Below, piece after piece: positions 15,676 through 23,031 of a stretch of 33,025 bases of DNA. Within the stretch, counting starts at the first letter, position 1; every line of letters begins with the position of its first letter. Both the position numbers and the translations under genes were made by a program. Origin of the DNA: CAYNST01 sp964399955 (GTDB taxonomy: Bacteria; Pseudomonadota; Gammaproteobacteria; Pseudomonadales; Cellvibrionaceae). The notes under the pieces are model-generated. The model saw only the letters and a program-made list of their open reading frames with translations. It had not been told where the DNA came from and ran no database searches. The stretch is taken from positions 1-33,025 of the forward strand of contig CAYNST010000028.1 in assembly GCA_964399955.1 (NCBI GenBank). Direction: 5' to 3'.

Positions 15676-15741
15676 ATTAAGTTCATACTCCTGATTCTGC
15701 TAATCTGACCGCCGTTCATCACTCATTTAAGGTTAATCAAA

Positions 15742-16158
15742 ATGGATCATGTCATAGCGTCATTATCGGGGCTAATCAATTTTGGGCTTTATTTTTTCCT
15801 ATCGCTTGTCTTGCTGTTGGTATTCAAGTACGTCTTTACCTTGATCACACCGCACGACGAATGGAAACTGGTCAAGGAGCAGAAAAATGTAGCCGCAGCT
15901 ATTGGATTGGTCGGTGCAATCATCGGTTTTGCCCTGGCTCTTGGCAGCGCCGCCAGTCACTCGGTGTCACTGGCGGATTTCATGATTTGGGCCTTGGTGG
16001 CTTTGCTGGCGCAGGCTGTGGCGTTTGCGCTGGTGCGTTTTGTGTTGATGCCGGACGTAGTACAAAACATCACCGACAACGACATATCCGCCGGCGTTAT
16101 CCTGGGTGGTACCTCGGTAGCGGTGGGCATATTGAACGCGGCCTGCATGACTTATTAA
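15742..16158 (+). CDS. yjfL: YjfL-like membrane protein (DUF350)
   Basis: The product has 138 residues and is almost entirely hydrophobic, with four predicted membrane helices in two repeats (residues about 10-32, 48-70, 78-100 and 112-135). The segment NVAAAIGLVGAIIGFALALGSA is typical of DUF350. It is an inner-membrane protein of unknown function, repeatedly found beside ATP-grasp and PspA-like genes. AAGG lies about 9 bases upstream of the ATG. It follows the repeat copy A and precedes yjfM by 12 bases. Confidence 0.92.
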   Translation: MDHVIASLSGLINFGLYFFLSLVLLLVFKYVFTLITPHDEWKLVKEQKNVAAAIGLVGAIIGFALALGSAASHSVSLADFMIWALVALLAQAVAFALVRFVLMPDVVQNITDNDISAGVILGGTSVAVGILNAACMTY

Positions 16159-16170
16159 GGGAAGGCATAC

Positions 16171-16809
16171 ATGAAACGTTCCCGAAATATAAATTTGGAT
16201 AGCATGCGCAATTACGCCGTTCAGCGCGTGCGTGTGAAGCCCTTGGCTTTGGCCATTGCCGCCGCCACCTTGGTCGCCTGCGGCTCCAACCCCACTGAGC
16301 CGGCGCTGGTCTACGAGTCGGTGGAGCAGTGCATCGCGGATAACCCGGCTCTGGATATAGAGTGCCGAACGTCCTTCCGACAAGCGGCGGAGCAGGCGCG
16401 TGAAGCGGGGCCAAAATACAACTCTCTGGCAGACTGCCAGGCGGAGTTTGGTGCGCAGAACTGTCAGCCGGCCCAGGGCCCGCAAGGACAGAGCTGGTTC
16501 ATGCCGGCTATGGCCGGATTTATGCTGGGTCGAGCGCTAGACGGCGGTGGCTACCGTTCTGCACCGCTGTACAGTTCCAACAATCCCAACTCGCCCGCCT
16601 ATGGCCGCTGGACATCGGTAGACGGTAGAACCTACGGCAACCGCTCGAGCCGGGCTCTGCGGGTTGACCAGGATGCCTTCCGACCGAAGCCCGCGGTTAC
16701 TCGGACCATGGCTCGCGGCGGTTTTGGTTCCACCGTTGCGGCCAAATCCAACTGGGGCGGCAACCGGGCAGGTGCACGAAGCACTCGTACCGGGGGCTGG
16801 GGCGGCTGA
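16171..16809 (+). CDS. yjfM: YjfM/YgiB-like lipoprotein (DUF1190)
   Basis: The product has 212 residues. A long positively charged N-terminus is followed by a hydrophobic segment ending LVAC (Cys37), a probable lipoprotein signal. DUF1190 features follow: VYESVEQCIADNP, YNSLADCQAEFGAQNC (paired cysteines) and a Gly/Ser/Arg-rich C-terminal tail. AAGGGAAGG gives a good ribosome binding site for the ATG at 16171; an in-frame ATG at 16204 would give a more ordinary signal length. It is probably anchored in the envelope. It is paired with the downstream ATP-grasp gene, as in E. coli. Confidence 0.9.
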   Translation: MKRSRNINLDSMRNYAVQRVRVKPLALAIAAATLVACGSNPTEPALVYESVEQCIADNPALDIECRTSFRQAAEQAREAGPKYNSLADCQAEFGAQNCQPAQGPQGQSWFMPAMAGFMLGRALDGGGYRSAPLYSSNNPNSPAYGRWTSVDGRTYGNRSSRALRVDQDAFRPKPAVTRTMARGGFGSTVAAKSNWGGNRAGARSTRTGGWGG

Positions 16810-16862
16810 TGTTGTACAGAGTTATGGGAAGTGCGGCGCCGCTCACGGCAGAGGTGCGTTGA

Positions 16863-18026
16863 GTGCGCAGGGTGCCGTGTCGGGAACGCCCGGACTGGAA
16901 GCAAAAAGCTGCAGAGTTTGGTTTTAGATTTCATACGCTGTACGGGCAGGCCTATTGGGATGAATCTGCCTACTATGCCTTCACGCTGGAGCAGATAGAA
17001 ACGCAACTGGAAGACCCAACCGCCGAACTGCACCAGATGTGTCTGCACGCAGTGGATGTGGTGGTCAAGGATGAGCAGTGGATGCAGCGTTTTCAGATCC
17101 CCCCCGAGCACTGGGACTTCGTGCGCCAGTCCTGGTTCAAGCGTGAGCGCAGCCTCTATTCGCGTATGGATCTGGTCTATGATGGCCGGGGGCCCGCCAA
17201 GCTACTGGAAAACAACGCCGATACTCCCACCAGCCTTTATGAAACCGGGTTTTGGCAATGGTTGTGGCTGGAGGACAAAATTACTGTTGGTGAACTGCCT
17301 GCCAGCGCCGATCAGTTCAATTCCCTGCAGGATAAACTGCTGCGTTGGTTTGAGGTTTATCGGCATCAGAAGGGGCCGGGCCCTCTTCACTTTGCCTGCT
17401 GTGAGGGCTCGGAAGAGGACCGCGGTACCGTTCAGTACCTGCAGGATTGTGCTCAGTCTGCAGGCATAACCACCCAGTTTGTGCACATTGAGCAGATCGG
17501 CCTGGGTGAGGGTGGCGTTTTCACCGACTTGCACGATCAGGTCATAGACAGCCTGTTCAAGCTCTACCCGTGGGAATTCATGCTGCGGGAAGACTTCTCC
17601 ATCCATCTGCAGGGCGCCGGCGTGCAGTGGATAGAGCCACCCTGGAAGTCCCTGCTCTCCAACAAGGCACTGTTGCCCCTGCTTTGGCATCTCAACCCCG
17701 GTCATCCCAACCTGCTTGCCAGCTACTTTGCCGATGACCCTGCACGCAGCACACTCGGCTCCTATGTCAAAAAACCTATCTTTGCTCGTGAAGGCGCCAA
17801 TGTCGATGTAGTGGTGGACGGGCAGACGGTATTCAGCTCCGACGGCCCCTATGGCGATGAAGGCTTCATTTATCAGGCCTTTGCTCCTCTGCCGCAATTT
17901 GACGGCAACCATGCGCTGATTGGCAGTTGGCTGGTAGATGATGCACCTGCCGGTATCTCCATTCGCGAAGATCGCCAGTTGGTCACCCAAGACCTGTCCC
18001 GTTATTTGCCTCACGTTATTCTTTGA
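16863..18026 (+). CDS. yjfC: Glutathionylspermidine synthase family ATP-grasp protein (YjfC-like)
   Basis: The product has 387 residues and matches the synthetase (ATP-grasp) domain of glutathionylspermidine synthase without the amidase domain. Blocks are AYWDESAYYAFTL, TAELHQMCLHAVD, LLENNADTPTSLYE, YLQDCAQSAGI, KLYPWEFMLREDF, HPNLLASYF and an end IGSWLVDDAPAGISIRED. The family joins a carboxylate to an amine using ATP; the substrate is unknown for the YjfC branch and may be a polyamine, peptide or protein. The start is a GTG at 16863 with GAGGTG upstream; no better ATG fits the homology. It is the last gene of the yjf cluster, 53 bases after yjfM. Confidence 0.94.
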   Translation: MRRVPCRERPDWKQKAAEFGFRFHTLYGQAYWDESAYYAFTLEQIETQLEDPTAELHQMCLHAVDVVVKDEQWMQRFQIPPEHWDFVRQSWFKRERSLYSRMDLVYDGRGPAKLLENNADTPTSLYETGFWQWLWLEDKITVGELPASADQFNSLQDKLLRWFEVYRHQKGPGPLHFACCEGSEEDRGTVQYLQDCAQSAGITTQFVHIEQIGLGEGGVFTDLHDQVIDSLFKLYPWEFMLREDFSIHLQGAGVQWIEPPWKSLLSNKALLPLLWHLNPGHPNLLASYFADDPARSTLGSYVKKPIFAREGANVDVVVDGQTVFSSDGPYGDEGFIYQAFAPLPQFDGNHALIGSWLVDDAPAGISIREDRQLVTQDLSRYLPHVIL

Positions 18027-18153
18027 GCCAAATCTTGATCGGGTCATCAGTTAAACCCTCCAAGCCACGGTCGCTCAAAGCTTTTGCCCGGTGCAGTTGT
18101 CTGTAAAGTTGTGTAAATCCCTGCTACCACCCAATTCCTTTTTGCTAAGGTTA

Positions 18154-18178
18154 GCTTTGACCTGCAAACACACAAAGC
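18154..18178. promoter_or_regulatory. Inverted repeat upstream of macA, possible operator
   Basis: GCTTTG (18154-18159) and CAAAGC (18173-18178) form an inverted repeat with a 13-base spacer, 25 bases before the macA start. The left arm runs into a TTGACC that resembles a -35 box. There is no further support. Confidence 0.25.
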
Positions 18179-18202
18179 ATTTTCTCCTGGTGGAAACCCA
18201 GT

Positions 18203-19429
18203 ATGTCAGCACTAGTTACCTCGTTATCCAGTACCCGCCGCCGGTGGGCATGGGTTGCGTTATTTATCCTGTTGGGCCTTCTGGCCGCGTGGTGGTTGAC
18301 CCGTGAGCAGGGGCAGGCAGATGATCTTGCAGGCGCTCAGGTACGGCGAGGCAACATAGAAACACTGGTGACCGCCACTGGTATTCTCCGGCCGCGCAAC
18401 TACGTGGATGTGGGGGCACAGGTGTCTGGACAGCTCAAGGTTCTGCATGTGGAAGTGGGCGCCGAGGTCAAGGCGGGCGATCTGCTGGCCGAGATTGATC
18501 CCACTATCTATCTTGCCCGGGTGGACGCCACGCGCGCGCAATGGCGTAACCAGACGGCCCAACTGAAAGACCGCCAGGCGCAGCTGAGTTTGGCAGAGCT
18601 ACAACACCGGCGTCAGCAGAATCTATTGAACGAAGAGGCAACCACGGAGGAGGCCGTACAGACCGCAAAGGCGGTGCTGCAGTCGGCCAGGGCGCAGTTG
18701 GAAGCCCTGACCGCACAAATTGAGCAGACCGAGTCCACCTTGCGGGCGGAAGAAGCCAATCTGGAATACGCCCGCATTTATGCGCCCATGGATGGCACTG
18801 TGGTGGCAGTGCTGGCGCGGCAGGGTCAGACCCTTAACGCCTCCCAGCAGTCGCCCACCCTGATGCAGATTGCCGACCTGGCCACCATGACCGTGCAGGC
18901 TCAGGTATCCGAGGCAGATGTCGCCCGCTTGTCTCCCGGTCTGCCGGTCTATTTCACCACCCTGGGCAGCCAGGGGCGCCGCTGGCACAGCCAGTTGTAT
19001 CGCATCGAGCCGACGCCGGAGGTTTTGAACAACGTGGTGCTTTATAACGCACTGTTCGATGTTCCCAACGATGAGGGGCAACTGTTGCCGCAGATGACGG
19101 CGCAGGTTTTTTTTGTGATTGCCGAGGCACGTGATGCACTGTTGATTCCGGTGTCTGCTCTGGAAGCTGCGCCGCAGCCCGCAGGCAAGCCCGCCGGAAC
19201 CACCGCGCCTGGGGGCGTGCGGCAGGCGCACAGCGGCCGAGCTCAGGTTCAGGTTGTGATGCCGGACGGCACCCTTCAGCCGAGGCAGGTTGATACCGGG
19301 GTCAGCAACCGGGTTCAGGTAGAAATCAAAGCGGGCCTGACTGAGGGGGAAACGGTGGTCACCGGTGTGCGCTCACCGCCGGCTCGTGGGCAACAGGACG
19401 CGGCGCGCATGCCGAGGATGATGCGCTGA
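18203..19429 (+). CDS. macA: MacA-like periplasmic adaptor (membrane fusion protein)
   Basis: The product has 408 residues. An N-terminal anchor helix (residues about 15-32) precedes a split lipoyl domain (GRGN… and VDVGAQVSGQLKVLHVEVGAEVKAGD in short blocks), a coiled-coil hairpin (about 105-190, Gln/Ala/Glu-rich), and beta-barrel and membrane-proximal domains. In the family it links an inner-membrane ABC transporter to an outer-membrane channel. Its stop overlaps the start of macB (TGATG), so the two are translationally coupled. The C-terminal region has a Pro/Gly/Ala-rich insert near residues 325-345. Confidence 0.94.
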   Translation: MSALVTSLSSTRRRWAWVALFILLGLLAAWWLTREQGQADDLAGAQVRRGNIETLVTATGILRPRNYVDVGAQVSGQLKVLHVEVGAEVKAGDLLAEIDPTIYLARVDATRAQWRNQTAQLKDRQAQLSLAELQHRRQQNLLNEEATTEEAVQTAKAVLQSARAQLEALTAQIEQTESTLRAEEANLEYARIYAPMDGTVVAVLARQGQTLNASQQSPTLMQIADLATMTVQAQVSEADVARLSPGLPVYFTTLGSQGRRWHSQLYRIEPTPEVLNNVVLYNALFDVPNDEGQLLPQMTAQVFFVIAEARDALLIPVSALEAAPQPAGKPAGTTAPGGVRQAHSGRAQVQVVMPDGTLQPRQVDTGVSNRVQVEIKAGLTEGETVVTGVRSPPARGQQDAARMPRMMR

Positions 19430-21384
19430 TGGTCGATACCGGCCCCGCACCACTGATAGATCTGCGGTGCGTTACCCGAACTTTTCGCAATGGTGAGATG
19501 GCCGTGCAAGTATTGCACGGCATCGACCTGCAAATTTTTGCCGGCGAATTTGTCGCCATCATGGGTACATCCGGCTCTGGCAAGTCCACGCTGATGAATA
19601 TCATCGGTTGCCTTGATAAGCCCAGCTCGGGTGAATACTTGTTCAACGGCCGCCCGGTGGCGGAGCTAGATCGCGACGGCCTGGCCTTGTTGCGGCGCGA
19701 AGCCTTTGGTTTTGTTTTCCAGAGTTACAACCTCCTGCCCGGGGTGAGTGCCTGCAAAAATGTCGAGATGCCAGCCATCTATTCGGGCCTGACCGCCTCG
19801 GCACGGCAAGCTCGTGCAGCAGAGCTGTTGACGCGCCTGGGGCTGGAGGACCGACTGGATCATCGGCCCAGTCAATTGTCCGGTGGCCAGCAGCAGCGGG
19901 TATCCATCGCCCGGGCTTTGATGAACGGTGGTGACATCATTCTGGCCGATGAGCCAACCGGTGCTTTGGACAGTCGCAGCGGCCAGGAGGTAATGAAGTT
20001 GCTGGCCGCGTTGTCCGCCGCTGGGCACACCATCATCCTGATAACCCACGACGCCGAAGTGGCCGGTCACGCCGACCGCCAAATAGAAATTCGCGACGGG
20101 CGCATCGTCCGCGACCCGGGCCCTTACTCCACCATTGTCAAGCCACCACCGACCAGAGCTACAGACAGCCCGCTGCGGGGTGAGCCGAGTCTGGTCAGTG
20201 AGTTGCGAGAAGGTGGTTTCACCGCGCTGCGTTCGCTGACCAGCAATCTGTTTCGCACCGTGCTGACCCTGCTGGGCATTGTTATTGGCGTGGCCTCGGT
20301 CATCACCATGTTGGCCATTGGTGACGGCGCCCGCCATGAGGTGGTGGAGCGTATCAGTGCCATGGGCAGCGATCTGCTGCTGGTGCGCCCCGGTGGGCCG
20401 GGTCAGCGGGGAGGGCGCTGGAATGTATCCAGCCTGGTGCCGGAGGATGTGGACGCCATCAATCAGCTGCAGAATGTACGCGCTGCGGTTCCGGAGCTGA
20501 CCGGGGGGCAAACGCTGCGCTTTGGCAATGCCGATCACAGTGCAGAGATCAACGCCACCTCCTACCAGTTTCCAGTGGCGCGACAATGGCCACTGGCCCG
20601 CGGTACGTTTTTTTCTTTGGAGGATCAGCAAAGCTATGCACCGGTGGCCGTGATTGGCCAGTCGGTGGTGGACTCCCTGTTTGGGCAGGTCGAGCCGCTC
20701 GGTCAGTACTTCCTGCTCAACAATATCCTGTTTCAGGTTGTGGGGGTGATGAGCGAGCGCGGCGCCTCCCCCATGGGACAGGATCAGGACGATGTGGTGT
20801 TGGTGCCATACACCACCGGCAGCCTGCGCATCTTTGGCCAGAGATACTTTCGCAATGTGATAGTAGCAGTGGACGACACAGGGCGGATGGATGAGACCCA
20901 GGCCTCCGTGCATCAGCTGTTATTGGAGCGCCACGGGCAGGAGGACTTCCAGATTCGCAACATGGCATCCTTGATCGACACCATATCCGAAACGCAAGAC
21001 ACCCTGACCTGGTTGTTGGGCTCCATTGCCGCCATCTCTTTGCTGGTGGGCGGAATCGGGGTCATGAATATCATGCTGGTGAGTGTGACCGAGCGCACCC
21101 GGGAAATTGGCATTCGCATGGCGACCGGTGCTCGTACGCGTCACATATTGCAGCAGTTCTTGATTGAGGCATTGGTCGTCACCGCCAGCGGCGGCTTGAT
21201 TGGCGTCCTTTTCGGCCTGGGCACGGCGGCCTTTCTGGCTTATCTGGGCACGCCCATCTATTACTCGCTGGTGCCGGTACTGTTGGCATTTGGCTGTGCC
21301 TTTGCCACCGGCTTGGTGTTCGGTTATCTGCCGGCGCGCAAGGCCGCACACCTGGATCCCGTCACTGCTCTGGCCACTGAATAA
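19429..21384 (+). CDS. macB: MacB-like ABC transporter, ATPase fused to permease
   Basis: The product has 651 residues (E. coli MacB 648). The N-terminal ABC domain has Walker A GTSGSGKST (45-53), Q-loop FQSYNLLPG, signature LSGGQQQR (149-156) and Walker B ILADEP (170-175). A membrane helix follows near residues 275-295, then a large periplasmic domain, then three C-terminal helices of the FtsX-like permease domain with GGIGVMNIMLVSVTERTREIG and EALVVTASGG. MacB drives export of peptides, macrolides or siderophores from the periplasm by mechanotransmission; the substrate here is unknown. It is coupled to macA and followed after 9 bases by its outer-membrane factor. Confidence 0.96.
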   Translation: MVDTGPAPLIDLRCVTRTFRNGEMAVQVLHGIDLQIFAGEFVAIMGTSGSGKSTLMNIIGCLDKPSSGEYLFNGRPVAELDRDGLALLRREAFGFVFQSYNLLPGVSACKNVEMPAIYSGLTASARQARAAELLTRLGLEDRLDHRPSQLSGGQQQRVSIARALMNGGDIILADEPTGALDSRSGQEVMKLLAALSAAGHTIILITHDAEVAGHADRQIEIRDGRIVRDPGPYSTIVKPPPTRATDSPLRGEPSLVSELREGGFTALRSLTSNLFRTVLTLLGIVIGVASVITMLAIGDGARHEVVERISAMGSDLLLVRPGGPGQRGGRWNVSSLVPEDVDAINQLQNVRAAVPELTGGQTLRFGNADHSAEINATSYQFPVARQWPLARGTFFSLEDQQSYAPVAVIGQSVVDSLFGQVEPLGQYFLLNNILFQVVGVMSERGASPMGQDQDDVVLVPYTTGSLRIFGQRYFRNVIVAVDDTGRMDETQASVHQLLLERHGQEDFQIRNMASLIDTISETQDTLTWLLGSIAAISLLVGGIGVMNIMLVSVTERTREIGIRMATGARTRHILQQFLIEALVVTASGGLIGVLFGLGTAAFLAYLGTPIYYSLVPVLLAFGCAFATGLVFGYLPARKAAHLDPVTALATE

Positions 21385-21393
21385 GAGGTGAGA

Positions 21394-22782
21394 ATGTCGT
21401 TTTACCAGCGGGTTGTTTTGGGCTTGGCCATAGTGACAGCCGCGGGTTGTACCCAGGTTCAGCCGGTCGAGCGTCCACAGGTTCACTTCCCCACGAAATG
21501 GGACTTGCACAGCACCTACTCAGAGGATGTGCACGAGCATTGGTGGCAGGCGTTCAGCTCGCCTCAGCTGGATGCGTTGATGCGGGAAGCCATGGCGCAA
21601 AGCCCCGACCTCTTGGCCGCAGCTGAACGGGTGAGGCAGGCCGAGCTGCAAATAAAAATAGCCGGAGGAACGCTTCTTCCAGGCGTGAGCCTGTCCGCCA
21701 GCACCGGTGAACGCCGCAACGACTTGGGTGACGCCGCAAGTCAAGTGGCCGGGAGCAGTTCGGCGGGGCTGACGATCAGCTATGAGGCGGATCTGTGGGG
21801 CGGATTGGCCGCATCGAGAAGCTCCGCACAAGCGTTATACCGCGCCAGTGAATTTGATCTACAAGCCATGCGTCTGAGTCTATCGGGCGCGGTTGCCAGC
21901 GCGTGGTTTCAGTTGCTGGCGCTGGAAGAAAGCCTGGCGCTGGCCCGCCAGAACCTGGAGATCAGCGAGCGAGTCATGGCCGTGGTAGAAGCACGGGTGC
22001 GCAATGGCGTAGCGAACAGAGCCGAGATCTCCAGGCAAACCATCAACTTGCTGAATCAGCAGGCGACGTTGCTGCCCCTGGAAATGCAGCAGCGACAGAC
22101 GCGTGCTGCATTGGCGGTGCTTTTGGGGCGGGTGCCGCAGGGCTTTCGCCCCGCTCCCGAGCTGCTCGCGGATTTGAATATACCCCTGATCAATGCCGGT
22201 ATGCCGGCAGAAATTCTTGTTCGCCGTCCCGACCTGGCACGGGCGGAAGCACAGCTGCAGGCCGCCGATGCCAACTTGCTGAGCCTGCGTTCCGCGCTTT
22301 GGCCGCGCGTGAGTCTGAGCGCCACCGCAGGGCTGGCAGCCGGTGGTGTGTTCTCTTTGGGCGCGGCTTCCGAAAGCCTTGGCTGGACTGCAGCATTGGC
22401 GCAGACCCTGTTTGACGGGGGCAGTCGCCGGGCGCAGACTGCGGTTGGCAAATCCCGCAGGCTGGAGCTGGTGGAACACTACCGCAGAGCCATCCTTGTA
22501 GCCCTGCAAGAAACAGAAGATGCACTGGCGCGGGCTGCGTTATACCGGCAGCTGGAGCAAAGCCAGAGGGAGATTCTGCAGCACGCCGAACGCCATCTAC
22601 AGCTTACGGAGGTGCGCTACCGCGAGGGGAGCGACGATCTTTTGACCTTGCTGGATGCCCAACGTACTCTGTTTCAAACCCGCGACCAGCTGACTCAAGC
22701 GCGCCTCAACAGGTTCCTGTCAGCGGTGGACCTGTACAAGGCGCTGGGCGGAGGATGGCGTGTGCCGGAGAGCTCTCATTAA
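21394..22782 (+). CDS. TolC/NodT-family outer-membrane efflux lipoprotein
   Basis: The product has 462 residues from the ATG at 21394 (AGAGG upstream). A lipoprotein signal ends TAAGC (Cys19). The rest shows the doubled OEP repeat of the NodT branch: WWQAFSSPQLDALMREAM near the start, ARQNLEISERVMAVVEARVRNGV, LVRRPDLARAEAQLQAADANL (the 'RRPD' hallmark) and LTEVRYREGSDDLLTLLDAQRTLF near the end. It forms the outer-membrane channel and periplasmic tunnel for MacAB. It is the last gene of the operon; 249 bases with no clear gene follow. Confidence 0.95.
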   Translation: MSFYQRVVLGLAIVTAAGCTQVQPVERPQVHFPTKWDLHSTYSEDVHEHWWQAFSSPQLDALMREAMAQSPDLLAAAERVRQAELQIKIAGGTLLPGVSLSASTGERRNDLGDAASQVAGSSSAGLTISYEADLWGGLAASRSSAQALYRASEFDLQAMRLSLSGAVASAWFQLLALEESLALARQNLEISERVMAVVEARVRNGVANRAEISRQTINLLNQQATLLPLEMQQRQTRAALAVLLGRVPQGFRPAPELLADLNIPLINAGMPAEILVRRPDLARAEAQLQAADANLLSLRSALWPRVSLSATAGLAAGGVFSLGAASESLGWTAALAQTLFDGGSRRAQTAVGKSRRLELVEHYRRAILVALQETEDALARAALYRQLEQSQREILQHAERHLQLTEVRYREGSDDLLTLLDAQRTLFQTRDQLTQARLNRFLSAVDLYKALGGGWRVPESSH

Positions 22783-23031
22783 AAACCTCTCGTCTCGGAT
22801 TAGGCATGCGTTTGGTCGGGAGCGAACGGTCGTGTACAATTTGTGTGATGCGGTTCATGAAATGCCGCTGGTGATGTGGGTTACTGTATATCTATTGCCC
22901 AATTTACCCTTGGTTGACTTGCGCGTTTGCCCAGGCGAAAGAATTCTGGTTTGCTAACGCGCATTGGAGCGCGGCCGTGCGCCACACGACGCGCTCAGAA
23001 CACCCCATAATCACAAGAACGGGATAGCAGC

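Noticed and set aside
22885..22900. SOS (LexA) box-like CTGTATATCTATTGCC
   Set aside because: Only the left half matches; the CAG half is missing and the genes nearby are not SOS genes.
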